NCBI GenBank assembly: GCA_050486445.1
Contig: JBJHDH010000003.1
Span: 1-64,000 of the forward strand
Origin: Euryhalocaulis sp050486445
Lineage (GTDB): Bacteria > Pseudomonadota > Alphaproteobacteria > Caulobacterales > Maricaulaceae
DNA: 64,000 bases
Direction: 5' to 3'
Below, piece after piece: positions 8,207 through 17,164 of the stretch. Made by a program: the position numbers and the translations under genes. Positions within the stretch are counted from its first letter, which is position 1, and each line of letters begins with the position of its first letter. Below the pieces are notes generated by a model that saw only the letters and a program-made list of their open reading frames with translations, had not been told where the DNA came from and ran no database searches.

Positions 8207-8338
8207 GTGGGCCAGTTGTTTGAGCATGTTGTGGTTGGTTCGCGCGGCGCACGCCAGCGCGGGCTGGCGGCTGCGCTCCTTGGCCTCGTACTCCTTATTA
8301 ACGCCCCGAGCGGAGCGGCGATGGAGCCTGCGATCTAG
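8207..8338 (+). CDS. ilv operon leader peptide (43 residues)
   Basis: A small frame starts at GTG 8207 with an AGGGAG ribosome site six bases upstream and ends at TAG 8336-8338. It encodes VVV at residues 8-10 and LLGLVLLI at residues 24-31, so ten of the codons in these two blocks are Leu, Val or Ile. The stop is followed 29 bases later by a textbook intrinsic terminator (8368-8399), and ilvD starts 89 bp after that. This arrangement is the classical ribosome-mediated attenuator. Ribosome stalling at uncharged Leu/Val/Ile tRNAs should favour readthrough into ilvD. The frame overlaps a longer open frame in another phase that has no such codon bias. The antiterminator pairing is not resolved; GCGGGC at 8259-8264 is complementary to part of the terminator 5' arm. 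Confidence 0.8.
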   Translation: MGQLFEHVVVGSRGARQRGLAAALLGLVLLINAPSGAAMEPAI

Positions 8339-8367
8339 CCAAAAGCCAGACCAGAACCCAGACAGCG

Positions 8368-8399
8368 GCCCGCCCGGAAAATCCGAAGGCGGGCTTTTT
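8368..8399 (+). terminator. Attenuator terminator upstream of ilvD
   Basis: GCCCGCC (8368-8374) pairs with GGCGGGC (8388-8394). The inner arms CGGA and TCCG extend the hairpin, and TTTTT follows at 8395-8399. It lies between the leader peptide and ilvD, so it must be conditional for the operon to be expressed. Confidence 0.85.
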
Positions 8400-8488
8400 C
8401 ATTCCTGACGCCAGAAAAACCGAAGCCGAAAACTCAAAGCCAGACCGAAGCAGAAACCGAAGACAGAGCAGGACGCAGCGACAGACCG

Positions 8489-10165
8489 ATGGCCGAAAAA
8501 AGCAAAATCAGCGACGCGATCACCAAAGGCGACGCCAAGGCGCCGGCCCGGGCCATGCTGCGCGCCACGGGGCTGGGCGACGAGGATTTCAAAAAGCCGT
8601 TCATCGCGGTGGTGAACACGTATTCGAACGTCACGCCCTGCAACATGCATCTGGGCGATCTGGCCGCGCCGGTGCGCGAGGGCGTGCGCAAGGCCGGGGG
8701 CGTTCCCATCGACTTCAACACCATCGTCGTTTCCGACGGCATCACGATGGGCGGCGCGGGAATGCGCGCCAGCCTGATTTCGCGTGAGTGTATCGCGGAC
8801 AGTATCGAGCTGGCGGTGCGCGGGCACAGCCTGGACGGGGTGATCGTGCTGGTCGGCTGCGACAAGACCATCCCCGCGGCGGCGATGGCGCTGGCGCGGA
8901 TGAATGTTCCGGGGCTGGTCTTTTATGGCGGCTCGATCATGCCGGGGAAGGGGCTGGGCCGCGATCTGAGCATCCAGGACGCCTTCGAGGCCGTCGGCGC
9001 GCATGCGCGCGGCGCGATGAACGACGCGGATTTCCAGACGGTGGAGAAGCACGCCTGCCCCGGCGCGGGGGCGTGCGGCGGCCAGTTCACGGCCAATACG
9101 ATGTCGATGGCGCTGTCGATCCTGGGCCTGTCGCCGATGGGCGCGAACGACGTGCCGGCCATCCATAAAGGCAAGAAGGCCGAGGCCGAACGCTGCGGCG
9201 CGCTGGCCGTTGAGCTGGTGCAAAACGATGTGCGCCCGCGCAGCTTCATCACGGAAGACTCGCTGCATAACGCCGCGCTGGCGGTGACGGCCAGCGGCGG
9301 ATCGACCAACGCCGTGCTGCATCTGACCGCCATCGCGGCGGAGGCGGGGACGCCCTTCACCATCGACACATTCGACAAGGTTTCGGACGAGGCGCCGGTG
9401 ATCGTCGATCTGAAACCGGGCGGGAAATATCTGGCCGTCGACATGTTCCGGGCCGGCGGCGTGCGCCTGTTCGGCAAGTTCCTGAAGGACGCCGGAAAGC
9501 TGAAAGACGCGCCGACCGTGACCGGGCGCAGCCTGTTCGCGGAGCTGGACGAGGCGGAGGAGGCCGAAGGGCAGCAGGTGATTTTGCCGCTGGACCGGGC
9601 GCTGAAGCCGACCGGCGGGCTGCGCGTGCTGTATGGCGATCTTGCGCCGGAGGGCGCGGTGCTGAAAACCGCCGGCTATGGCATGGACGCCTTTGAAGGC
9701 CCGGCGCGCGTGTTCGACAGCGAGGAGGAATGCTTCGCCATTGTCGAGCAGAACGGGATCAAGGAAGGCGACGTGGTCGTGATCCGCAACGAGGGGCCGC
9801 AGGGCGGGCCGGGAATGCGCGAAATGCTGGCCGTGACCGCCGCGCTGGCCGGGCAGGGCCTGGCCGGGAAGGTGGCGCTGATTACCGACGGGCGGTTTTC
9901 GGGCGCCTCGCACGGCTTTGTTATCGGCCATGTGACGCCGGAAGCGGCGCGCGGCGGGGCCATCGGAAAGCTGCGCGACGGGGATGTTATCCGCATCGAC
10001 GTTAACCGGCGGAGAATCGATACGGACGCAGACTTGGCCGGCCGCGAATCGGCGCCGGACAAGGGCGCGGCCATGAAAAAACAGCAATTTGGCGGGGCGT
10101 TCGCGAAATACGCCCGGCTGGTCAGCTCCGCCTCGCGCGGGGCTGTCACGACCTTGGTTGAATAA
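8489..10165 (+). CDS. ilvD: Dihydroxy-acid dehydratase
   Basis: A 558-residue iron-sulphur dehydratase that makes the 2-keto acids for valine and isoleucine (and, through ketoisovalerate, leucine). The cluster-ligand cysteines are C51 in VTPCNMH, C124 in VGCDKT and C196 in PGAGACGGQF. The catalytic loop GRFSGASHGFVIGHVTPEA lies near the C-terminus. The spacing of three cysteines fits the [2Fe-2S] dehydratase type. It is the first structural gene after the attenuator; ilvC follows after 19 bp. Confidence 0.96.
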   Translation: MAEKSKISDAITKGDAKAPARAMLRATGLGDEDFKKPFIAVVNTYSNVTPCNMHLGDLAAPVREGVRKAGGVPIDFNTIVVSDGITMGGAGMRASLISRECIADSIELAVRGHSLDGVIVLVGCDKTIPAAAMALARMNVPGLVFYGGSIMPGKGLGRDLSIQDAFEAVGAHARGAMNDADFQTVEKHACPGAGACGGQFTANTMSMALSILGLSPMGANDVPAIHKGKKAEAERCGALAVELVQNDVRPRSFITEDSLHNAALAVTASGGSTNAVLHLTAIAAEAGTPFTIDTFDKVSDEAPVIVDLKPGGKYLAVDMFRAGGVRLFGKFLKDAGKLKDAPTVTGRSLFAELDEAEEAEGQQVILPLDRALKPTGGLRVLYGDLAPEGAVLKTAGYGMDAFEGPARVFDSEEECFAIVEQNGIKEGDVVVIRNEGPQGGPGMREMLAVTAALAGQGLAGKVALITDGRFSGASHGFVIGHVTPEAARGGAIGKLRDGDVIRIDVNRRRIDTDADLAGRESAPDKGAAMKKQQFGGAFAKYARLVSSASRGAVTTLVE

Positions 10166-10184
10166 GGGGCAAGAGGAAACGACT

Positions 10185-11198
10185 GTGGCCATCACCATCT
10201 ATACCGACGACGACGCCGATTTCGGGCTTATCAAGTCCGACCCCATCGCCATTATCGGCTATGGCAGCCAGGGCCGCGCCCATGCGCTGAACCTGAAGGA
10301 TTCCGGCGCCGACGTGATCGTGGGCGTGCGCAAGGGCGGCAAAGGCTGGACCCAGGCGCAGGAAGACGGGCTGGAAGTGGCGGAGGTCGCCGACGCCGCG
10401 CGCCGCGCCCGCATCATCATGATCCTGACGCCGGACATGAGCCATGAGGCGCTGTTCAAGGCGGATATCGAGCCGAACCTGGAGACCGGCGACGCGCTGG
10501 TCTTCGCGCACGGTTTCTCTGTGCTCTATGGCCGGGTGAAGGCGCCCAAGGGCGTGGACGTGTTCCTGGTCGCGCCGAAGGGTCCGGGCGCGCTGGTGCG
10601 CAGCGAGTATGAGCGCGGCCGCGGCGTGCCCTGCCTGTTCGCCGTCGAGGTCGATGCGACCGGCAAGGCAAAGGACCGGGCGCTGGCCTATGCGAAAGGT
10701 ATTGGCGGCGCGCGCGGCGGCGTGATGGAGACCACGTTCCGCGAGGAGACCGAGACCGATCTGTTCGGCGAGCAGGCCGTGCTGTGCGGCGGCGCGACCG
10801 AGCTGGTGCTGGCGGGCTTCGAAACGCTGGTCGAGGCCGGCTATCAGCCAGAGATTGCGTATTATGAGTGCCTGCACGAGCTGAAGCTGATCGTCGACCT
10901 GCTGAACGAAGGCGGGCTGGCGAAGATGCATGAATTCATCAGCGAGACCGCCAAATACGGCGATCTGGTCTCTGGCCCGCGCGTTATCAACGCCGACACC
11001 AAGGCGCGGATGAAAGAGGTGCTGAAGGACATCCAGGACGGCAAGTTCGCCCATAACTGGATCGTCGAGAACCAGGCCGGGAAGGTTCAGTACGATCGGC
11101 TGTTGCAGGCCGATCTGGACCACCCGATCGAAGAGGTCGGCCGCGGCCTGCGCTCGCGCATGTCGTGGATGAAGAAGGGCAATACGGCGCCCGCATAG
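10185..11198 (+). CDS. ilvC: Ketol-acid reductoisomerase
   Basis: A 337-residue class I (short) enzyme that isomerises and reduces acetolactate and acetohydroxybutyrate. It has the Rossmann loop GYGSQGRAHALNLKDSG, the VGVRKGGKGW phosphate-binding turn that governs NADPH use, and the knotted C-terminal domain with FGEQAVLCGGATELV and YYECLHELKLIVDL. GTG at 10185 is chosen: it is preceded by AAGAGGA and gives the family-standard start AITIYTDDDADF. The longer in-frame extension runs back into ilvD. Its position between ilvD and ilvB makes it part of the ilv-leu operon. Confidence 0.96.
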   Translation: MAITIYTDDDADFGLIKSDPIAIIGYGSQGRAHALNLKDSGADVIVGVRKGGKGWTQAQEDGLEVAEVADAARRARIIMILTPDMSHEALFKADIEPNLETGDALVFAHGFSVLYGRVKAPKGVDVFLVAPKGPGALVRSEYERGRGVPCLFAVEVDATGKAKDRALAYAKGIGGARGGVMETTFREETETDLFGEQAVLCGGATELVLAGFETLVEAGYQPEIAYYECLHELKLIVDLLNEGGLAKMHEFISETAKYGDLVSGPRVINADTKARMKEVLKDIQDGKFAHNWIVENQAGKVQYDRLLQADLDHPIEEVGRGLRSRMSWMKKGNTAPA

Positions 11199-11227
11199 GG
11201 GCCGGTTGCAGAGCAAGGAACGGCGCC

Positions 11228-12943
11228 ATGAACCGGCCCATGACAAAACCCGACGATCCAACGCCCGTCACGATTGGACATAATGCGCGCCCGCTCACGG
11301 GTTCGCATGTGCTCGTGAAGGCGCTGGAGGATCTGGGGGTCGAGGTCGTGTTCGGTTATCCGGGCGGCGCGATCATGCCGATCTATGACGCGCTGCCCGG
11401 ATCGAAGCTGCGCCATATTCTGGTGCGGCACGAACAGGCGGCGGCGCTGGCCGCCGACGCATGGGGCCGGATGACGGGCAAAGCCGGGGTGTGCATGGCC
11501 ACATCCGGGCCGGGCGCAACCAATCTGGTCACGGGCATCGCCAACGCCTTTATGGACTCCATCCCGCTGGTGGCGATTACTGGCCAGGTGGCGCAGCCGC
11601 TGATGGGCACGGACGCGTTTCAGGAAGTCGATGTGTTTGGCATCACTTTGCCGGTGGTGAAGCACAGCGTCATCCTGCGCGATCCGGCGAAGATCGCCGA
11701 GACGCTGGCCGAATGCTTCCATATCGCCGAGAGCGGGCGCCCCGGTCCGGTGCTGATCGACGTGCCCAAGGATGTCGCCACCGCGATCATCGAGGCGCCG
11801 CAAAACGCGCAGCGCCCCGCCGTGCGCGTGGGCGAAAGCCCGCCCGAGGCGGCGGTGAAGGCGGCGCTGGACGTGATCCATTCAGCGCAGAAGCCGCTGC
11901 TGTATGTCGGGGGCGGCATCGCCCGCGCCGGCGCGGTGGACGAGCTGCGCACGCTGGCGCACGAGACCGGCATCCCCGCCGTCTCGACATTGCAGGGGCT
12001 GGGCTGTCTGCCCACCTGGGACGCGCAGCATCTGGGCATGATGGGGATGCATGGCGGCAAGGCGCCGAACATGGCGGTGCAGGAAAGCGATCTGCTGATC
12101 GTCTGCGGCGCGCGCTTCGACGACCGGGCGACCGGGCGGCTGGACAGTTTCGCGCCGCACGCGCGCGTGATCCATCTGGACCGCGACCCGGCCGAGATCA
12201 ACAAGCTGCGCCACGCCGACGTTGCGATCAGCGCCGATCTGGCGAAGTCGATGCTGGCGCTTTCCGCCGCGCGGCCGGAGATTGACCCCTGGCGCAAGCA
12301 CACCCAGGCCGAGAAGGCCGCCTACGCCATGCGCTATGACGCGCCGGGCAAGGGCGTGTTCGCGCCGCTGTTCCTGAAGAATTTGTCAGAGGCGGCCGGC
12401 GACGATTTCGTCGCGGTCTGCGATGTCGGCCAGCATCAGATGTGGGTGGCGCAGCATTGCCGCTTTTCCCGTCCGCAGGCGCATCTGACATCCGGCGGGC
12501 TGGGCACGATGGGCTATGGCGTGCCGGCGGGGGTCGGCGCCAAGCTGGCCGCGCCGGACTCGACGGTTGTCACCGTCACCGGCGACGGTTCGATCATGAT
12601 GAACATCCACGAGCTGGCGACCATCCGCCGCTACCGGGTGCCGCTGAAAATCGTGCTGTTCGACAATTCCACGCTGGGCCTGGTGCGCCAGTGGCAGGAG
12701 CTGTTCTTCGAGGAGAATTTCAGCGAGGTCGATCTGTTCGACAATCCCGACTTCGCGGAGCTGGCCGAGGCGTTCGGGGTCGAGGCGTTCACCGTCTCGC
12801 GCCGCGACGAAACGGATTCGGCCATCGACCGGCTGTTGTCGTGCCGGGGGCCGGTGCTGGCGCATGTGCGCATCGACCCGATGGAAAATGTGTGGCCGCT
12901 GGTCCCGCCCGGCCGCTCTAACGCCGACATGATGGAGGGATAG
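11228..12943 (+). CDS. ilvB: Acetolactate synthase, catalytic subunit
   Basis: A 571-residue ThDP/FAD enzyme that condenses pyruvate with pyruvate or 2-oxobutyrate. The N-terminal ThDP domain has VFGYPGGAIMPIYDAL and the activating glutamate E69 in VRHEQAA. Next come TSGPGATNLVTGIANA and the central FAD domain (MMGMHGGKAPNMAVQESDLLI). The C-terminal ThDP domain carries GDGSIMMNIHELATI and VLFDNSTLGLVRQWQ. I chose ATG 11228, preceded by AAGGA. Its stop TAG abuts the ATG of the regulatory subunit gene. Whether it behaves as a valine-resistant IlvG type or an IlvB/IlvI type cannot be told by eye. Confidence 0.95.
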   Translation: MNRPMTKPDDPTPVTIGHNARPLTGSHVLVKALEDLGVEVVFGYPGGAIMPIYDALPGSKLRHILVRHEQAAALAADAWGRMTGKAGVCMATSGPGATNLVTGIANAFMDSIPLVAITGQVAQPLMGTDAFQEVDVFGITLPVVKHSVILRDPAKIAETLAECFHIAESGRPGPVLIDVPKDVATAIIEAPQNAQRPAVRVGESPPEAAVKAALDVIHSAQKPLLYVGGGIARAGAVDELRTLAHETGIPAVSTLQGLGCLPTWDAQHLGMMGMHGGKAPNMAVQESDLLIVCGARFDDRATGRLDSFAPHARVIHLDRDPAEINKLRHADVAISADLAKSMLALSAARPEIDPWRKHTQAEKAAYAMRYDAPGKGVFAPLFLKNLSEAAGDDFVAVCDVGQHQMWVAQHCRFSRPQAHLTSGGLGTMGYGVPAGVGAKLAAPDSTVVTVTGDGSIMMNIHELATIRRYRVPLKIVLFDNSTLGLVRQWQELFFEENFSEVDLFDNPDFAELAEAFGVEAFTVSRRDETDSAIDRLLSCRGPVLAHVRIDPMENVWPLVPPGRSNADMMEG

Positions 12944-13204
12944 ATGGAGCCGCGAATTAGCATCGACTTCGAGAATGACGAAGGCGCCGTGCGCCGCATT
13001 CTCGGAGTCATCGAACAGCGCGGCTTCGAGATTCACTCGATCGCGCTGCCGGGCGCGGAAGGTTTGGCCAGCATGACCATTGGCCTGAAACCCCGCGGAT
13101 CGCGCAGCCTCGATATTCTCGGCCGCCAGATCGCCCGCCTGCACTGCGTACGCCGCGTGCGGGACCATGAAGGCCAAGAGATTGTGAAAGAGACAGTGCA
13201 ATGA
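12944..13204 (+). CDS. ilvM: Short (IlvM-like) acetolactate synthase regulatory subunit
   Basis: Only 86 residues: a single ACT domain (ISIDFENDEGAVRRILGVIEQRGFEIHSIAL, then a second beta-alpha-beta unit). IlvN/IlvH subunits usual in alphaproteobacteria are about twice as long and carry a second domain. The size equals E. coli IlvM, the partner of the valine-insensitive isozyme II. Direct adjacency to ilvB (no gap) and a 4-bp overlap with leuA (ATGA) show it is intact, not a fragment. I use ilvM by resemblance of length and domain content; ilvN would be a defensible label. Confidence 0.75.
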   Translation: MEPRISIDFENDEGAVRRILGVIEQRGFEIHSIALPGAEGLASMTIGLKPRGSRSLDILGRQIARLHCVRRVRDHEGQEIVKETVQ

Positions 13205-14775
13205 CCAACGAAACCAAACCCGACCGCGTTCTGGTGTTCGACACGACGCTGCGTGATGGCGAACAGGCGCCCGGCTTTTCCATGAACACGCGCGACAAGC
13301 TGGTGCTGGCGCGGATGCTGGCGGAGATGGGCGTCGATGTGATGGAGGCGGGATTCGCCGCCGCGTCGCCCGGCGACCTGGACGCGATCCGCGAAGTGGC
13401 GCGCGAGATCGAAGGGCCGACCATCTGCTCGCTGTCGCGGGCGACGGAAGCCGACCTGGACGCCGCGGCGAAGGCGTTGGAGCCGGCGCGGCGGTCGCGC
13501 GTCCATATCTTCCTGGGCACCAGCCCGACGCACCGCGAGGCGAAGCTGAAGCTGACCCGCGACCAGGTTCTGGAGCGGATCGACTTTTCCGTCGGCTATG
13601 CCAGCAAGCTGTTCGACGAGGTGGAGTTCAGCGCCGAGGATGCGTTGCGCACCGAGCGTGATTTTCTGGTGGAGGCGTTCGAGCGCGCCGCCGCCGCCGG
13701 CGCCGTGGTGCTGAACGTGCCCGATACGGTCGGCTTCACCACGCCGGACGAGATCTATGACGTCTTCTCGATGCTGCGCGAGAAGGTGAAGGTGAAAGAC
13801 GGCGTGATCTTCAGCGCGCACTGCCATGACGATCTGGGCATGGCGGTGGCGAACACGGTTTCGGCCGTGCGCGCCGGCGCGCGCCAGATCGAATGCGCGA
13901 TCAACGGCATCGGCGAGCGCGCGGGAAATTGCTCGCTGGAAGAGGCCGTCATGGCGCTGGCCACGCGCCGCGACGTGTTCAACGCCGAAACCGGCGTCGA
14001 CACGCGCAAGCTGTATCCGGCCAGCCGTCTGCTGGCCCGGCTGACGCATAATCCGGTGCCGCGCAACAAGGCCATTGTCGGCAGGAACGCCTTTGCGCAC
14101 GAGGCGGGCATCCACCAGCATGGAATGCTGGCGGACCGGCGCACCTATGAGATCATGAACCCGGAAGATGTCGGCCAGCCTTCGTCCAGCCTGGTTCTGG
14201 GCAAGCATAGCGGCAAGCACGCCATCGGCGAGCGGGCCAAGGCGCTGGGCTACGATCTGGACCAGAATGCGCTGGATGCGATCTTCCCGGCCTTCAAGAA
14301 GGTCGCCGACGAGTCGCGTGAAGTGACGGACGACCAGTTGCTGTCGCTGATCGGCGGCAACGCGGCCGGGCGCAAGGCCCAGCCATGGAAGCTGCGGCGG
14401 GTGGAGCTGCGCGCCGCCTATGGGTCGCGCAGCGAGCCGTTCGCGCGTATCGAGCTGGATCACGAGGAGCGCGGGCGAGTATGTGACGTAGGCATCGGAG
14501 GCGGTCCGCTGGATGCGGCGTTTGACGCCATCCAGTCCATCGTCGGCATCAGCGCCGATGTGCAGGAACTGGATATCACCCATGTCGCGGATCAGGATGA
14601 GGGCATGTGCCTCGGCTATATCGAGCTGAAGGTGGATGGCCGCGTCTATTCGGGCAGAGCGCGCGGGCGGGATGTGATCCCCACCGCCGTGGATGCTTTT
14701 GTCGTTGCGATCAATCAGGCGCTTTCAGCCGGCGAGACCGGCAAGGGGCGCTCTCAGTCCGCCGACGCGGCCTGA
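13201..14775 (+). CDS. leuA: 2-isopropylmalate synthase
   Basis: A 524-residue enzyme of the DRE-TIM metallolyase group that joins acetyl-CoA to 2-ketoisovalerate, the first leucine-specific step. It shows the FDTTLRDGEQAPGFSM signature at about residues 13-28, the metal-binding SAHCHDDLGMA around residue 205, and GNCSLEE. The C-terminal regulatory LeuA dimer domain (about residues 390-500) is full-length, so leucine feedback inhibition is expected. It overlaps the ilvM stop and is followed by ilvE after 18 bp. Confidence 0.96.
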   Translation: MTNETKPDRVLVFDTTLRDGEQAPGFSMNTRDKLVLARMLAEMGVDVMEAGFAAASPGDLDAIREVAREIEGPTICSLSRATEADLDAAAKALEPARRSRVHIFLGTSPTHREAKLKLTRDQVLERIDFSVGYASKLFDEVEFSAEDALRTERDFLVEAFERAAAAGAVVLNVPDTVGFTTPDEIYDVFSMLREKVKVKDGVIFSAHCHDDLGMAVANTVSAVRAGARQIECAINGIGERAGNCSLEEAVMALATRRDVFNAETGVDTRKLYPASRLLARLTHNPVPRNKAIVGRNAFAHEAGIHQHGMLADRRTYEIMNPEDVGQPSSSLVLGKHSGKHAIGERAKALGYDLDQNALDAIFPAFKKVADESREVTDDQLLSLIGGNAAGRKAQPWKLRRVELRAAYGSRSEPFARIELDHEERGRVCDVGIGGGPLDAAFDAIQSIVGISADVQELDITHVADQDEGMCLGYIELKVDGRVYSGRARGRDVIPTAVDAFVVAINQALSAGETGKGRSQSADAA

Positions 14776-14793
14776 CCGGAAGGAATTACGGCA

Positions 14794-15759
14794 ATGCCGA
14801 TCGATGAAGTCGAATATATCTGGCAGAACGGAAAACTCGTTCCCTGGCACAGCGCCACAACGCATGTGATGACGCATGCGCTGCACTATGGCACCTCGGC
14901 GTTCGAGGGGATCCGGGTCTATGACACGCCGGACGGGCCGCGGGGTTTCCGCCTGACCGATCATATGCGGCGTCTCTACGACTCCGCGAAAATCTATCAG
15001 ATGGCGATCCCCTATACGCTGGAAGAGGGGGTGGCGGCCTGTCACGCGGTCATCGCCGCCAACCGGCTGCGCGCCGCCTATATAAGGCCCATCGCCTTTT
15101 ACGCTTATGGCGAAATCGGCGTGGTTCCGAACCCCGGCGCCAAGGTCGATATGGCCGTCGCGGCGTTTCCCTGGGGCGCGTATCTGGGCGAGGCGGCGCG
15201 GGCGCAGGGAGTCGATGTCTGCGTTTCGTCCTGGCGCCGGGTGACGCCCGATACGATTCCGGCCAGCGCCAAGATGGCGGGGAATTATCTTTCCGGCCTG
15301 CTTATTTCGCGCGAGGCGAAGGAGCTGGGCTATGCCGAAGGCATCGGGCTGGACCATAACGGTCTGGTCTCGGAAGGGGCGGGCGAGAATTTGTTTCTGG
15401 TCAAGGGCGGCAAGTTGCTGACGCCGCCGTCTTCCGCCTCGATCCTGAACGGCATCACCCGTGACACGGTCATCACGCTGGCGCGCGACGCCGGGATCGA
15501 GGTGATCGAACAGAGCCTGCCGCGCGAGGCGCTGTATCTGGCCGATGAGGCCTTCTTCACCGGCACGGCGGCGGAAGTCACGCCGATCCGCTCTGTCGAC
15601 CGCCGTACGGTCGGCAACGGTGCGCGCGGCCCGGTGACCGAGAAATTGCAGGATATCTTCTTCGGCCTGTTCAGCGGCGCCACGCCTGACCGTCATGGCT
15701 GGCTGGAGCCGGTTCCGGCCGAACTTCAAGAGACGGAAAATGCCAAAATCGCTGTTTGA
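14794..15759 (+). CDS. ilvE: Branched-chain amino-acid aminotransferase
   Basis: A 321-residue class IV PLP aminotransferase that makes Leu, Ile and Val from their keto acids. Visible are the N-terminal IWQNGKLVPW, HALHYGTSAFEGIRVY, the PLP lysine in SAKMAGNYLSG at about residue 160, and EGAGENLFLVKGGKLLTPP plus FFTGTAAEVTPI near the end. Length and motif order match IlvE rather than D-amino-acid transaminase. Its last 20 bp overlap the start of leuC. Confidence 0.94.
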   Translation: MPIDEVEYIWQNGKLVPWHSATTHVMTHALHYGTSAFEGIRVYDTPDGPRGFRLTDHMRRLYDSAKIYQMAIPYTLEEGVAACHAVIAANRLRAAYIRPIAFYAYGEIGVVPNPGAKVDMAVAAFPWGAYLGEAARAQGVDVCVSSWRRVTPDTIPASAKMAGNYLSGLLISREAKELGYAEGIGLDHNGLVSEGAGENLFLVKGGKLLTPPSSASILNGITRDTVITLARDAGIEVIEQSLPREALYLADEAFFTGTAAEVTPIRSVDRRTVGNGARGPVTEKLQDIFFGLFSGATPDRHGWLEPVPAELQETENAKIAV

Positions 15760-17164
15760 AAAAGTCTGGGACCGGCATCTGGTGAAGGCGGAGGCGCCGG
15801 ACAGTCCCGGGGTGCTCTATATCGACCTGCATCTGGTGCATGAGGTCACATCGCCGCAGGCCTTCTCTGTGCTGGAATCGCGCGGGCTGAGCGTGCGCCG
15901 GCCGGACCGCACGTTTGCGACCATCGACCATTCCATCCCGACCCTGCCGTTCAAGAAGGGTGTGGAGGAGCCGCCGTATTTCACGCCGGAAGGCCGCAGC
16001 CAGGTTCTGAAGCTTCAGGAAAACGCGAAGCGGCACGGCATCCCGCTCTATGGCTGGGACAGCGAAAACCGCGGCATTGTGCATGTGATCGGGCCGGAGC
16101 TGGGCCTGACGCAGCCGGGCATGACGGTGGTGTGCGGCGACAGCCACACATCGACCCATGGCGCGTTTGGCGCGCTGGCCTTTGGCATTGGCACCACGGA
16201 GGTCGGCCATGTGCTGGCCACGCAATGCCTGCTGCAACGCAAGCCGAAGACCATGCGCATCAGTTTCGACGGCGAGCTGAGCGAGGGCGTGACGGCCAAG
16301 GACATGGCGCTGGCCATGATCGCGGCCATCGGCGCATCGGGCGGCACGGGTTATGTGCTGGAATTCGACGGACCGGCCATTGAGAAGCTCTCGATGGAAG
16401 GGCGCATGACGCTGTGCAACATGTCCATCGAGGCGGGCGCGCGCGCCGGCATGGTGGCGCCCGATGAAACCACCTTCGCCTTCCTGAAAGGCCGCGAGCA
16501 CGCGCCCAAGGGCGCGGACTGGAGCGCGGCGGTCGAAGACTGGAAAAGCCTGCGCAGCGACGAAGGCGCGAAATTCGACAAGGAGGTGCGGATCGACGCC
16601 TCGAAGATCGAACCGATGGTCACGTTCGGCACATCGCCCGATTACGCCATTGGCGTCGGAGACTCCGTGCCGGCGCCCACCGGCCAGCCGGACCGCGACT
16701 CGCTGACCTATATGAAGCTGGACGCAGGCGCGCCGATCACGCGCGCGAAAGTGGACCGGGTGTTTATTGGTTCCTGCACCAATTCGCGCATGTCGGATTT
16801 GCGCGCGGCGGCGGATGTGCTGCGCGGGCGCAAGGTGGCGGAGGGCGTCATCATGCTGGTCGTGCCCGGCAGTGAGGCTGTGCGCCAGCAGGCCGAGGCC
16901 GAGGGGCTGCACACCGTATTTGAGGCGGCGGGGGCGCAATGGCGCTTGCCCGGCTGTTCCATGTGCATCGCCATGAACGGCGACAAGGGCGAGCCGGGGG
17001 AGCTGGTGGTCTCCACCTCCAATCGCAATTTCATGGGCCGTCAGGGCAAGGACGTGCGCACCGTGCTGGCCAGCCCCGCCACCGCGGCGGCCAGCGCCGT
17101 GGCCGGCCATATCGCTGACCCGCGCGACTACACGCCGGCCGTGGAGAAGAAGAATGTCGCTTGA
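15740..17164 (+). CDS. leuC: 3-isopropylmalate dehydratase, large subunit
   Basis: A 474-residue aconitase-family subunit. It carries the [4Fe-4S] cluster ligands as GSCTNSR (Cys near residue 345) and GCSMCIAMNGD (Cys near 405 and 408), and the family stretch VVCGDSHTSTHGAFGALAFGIG. I set the start at ATG 15740 (PKSLFEKVWDRHLV), the usual family N-terminus; the in-frame extension is ilvE sequence in another phase. The gene overlaps ilvE by 20 bp and leuD by 11 bp. Confidence 0.95.
   Translation: MPKSLFEKVWDRHLVKAEAPDSPGVLYIDLHLVHEVTSPQAFSVLESRGLSVRRPDRTFATIDHSIPTLPFKKGVEEPPYFTPEGRSQVLKLQENAKRHGIPLYGWDSENRGIVHVIGPELGLTQPGMTVVCGDSHTSTHGAFGALAFGIGTTEVGHVLATQCLLQRKPKTMRISFDGELSEGVTAKDMALAMIAAIGASGGTGYVLEFDGPAIEKLSMEGRMTLCNMSIEAGARAGMVAPDETTFAFLKGREHAPKGADWSAAVEDWKSLRSDEGAKFDKEVRIDASKIEPMVTFGTSPDYAIGVGDSVPAPTGQPDRDSLTYMKLDAGAPITRAKVDRVFIGSCTNSRMSDLRAAADVLRGRKVAEGVIMLVVPGSEAVRQQAEAEGLHTVFEAAGAQWRLPGCSMCIAMNGDKGEPGELVVSTSNRNFMGRQGKDVRTVLASPATAAASAVAGHIADPRDYTPAVEKKNVA

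Noticed and set aside
8220..8408. 62-codon frame upstream of ilvD
   Set aside because: It overlaps the leader peptide in another phase, lacks branched-chain codon runs and would read through the attenuator hairpin. The GTG frame at 8207-8338 explains the region better.
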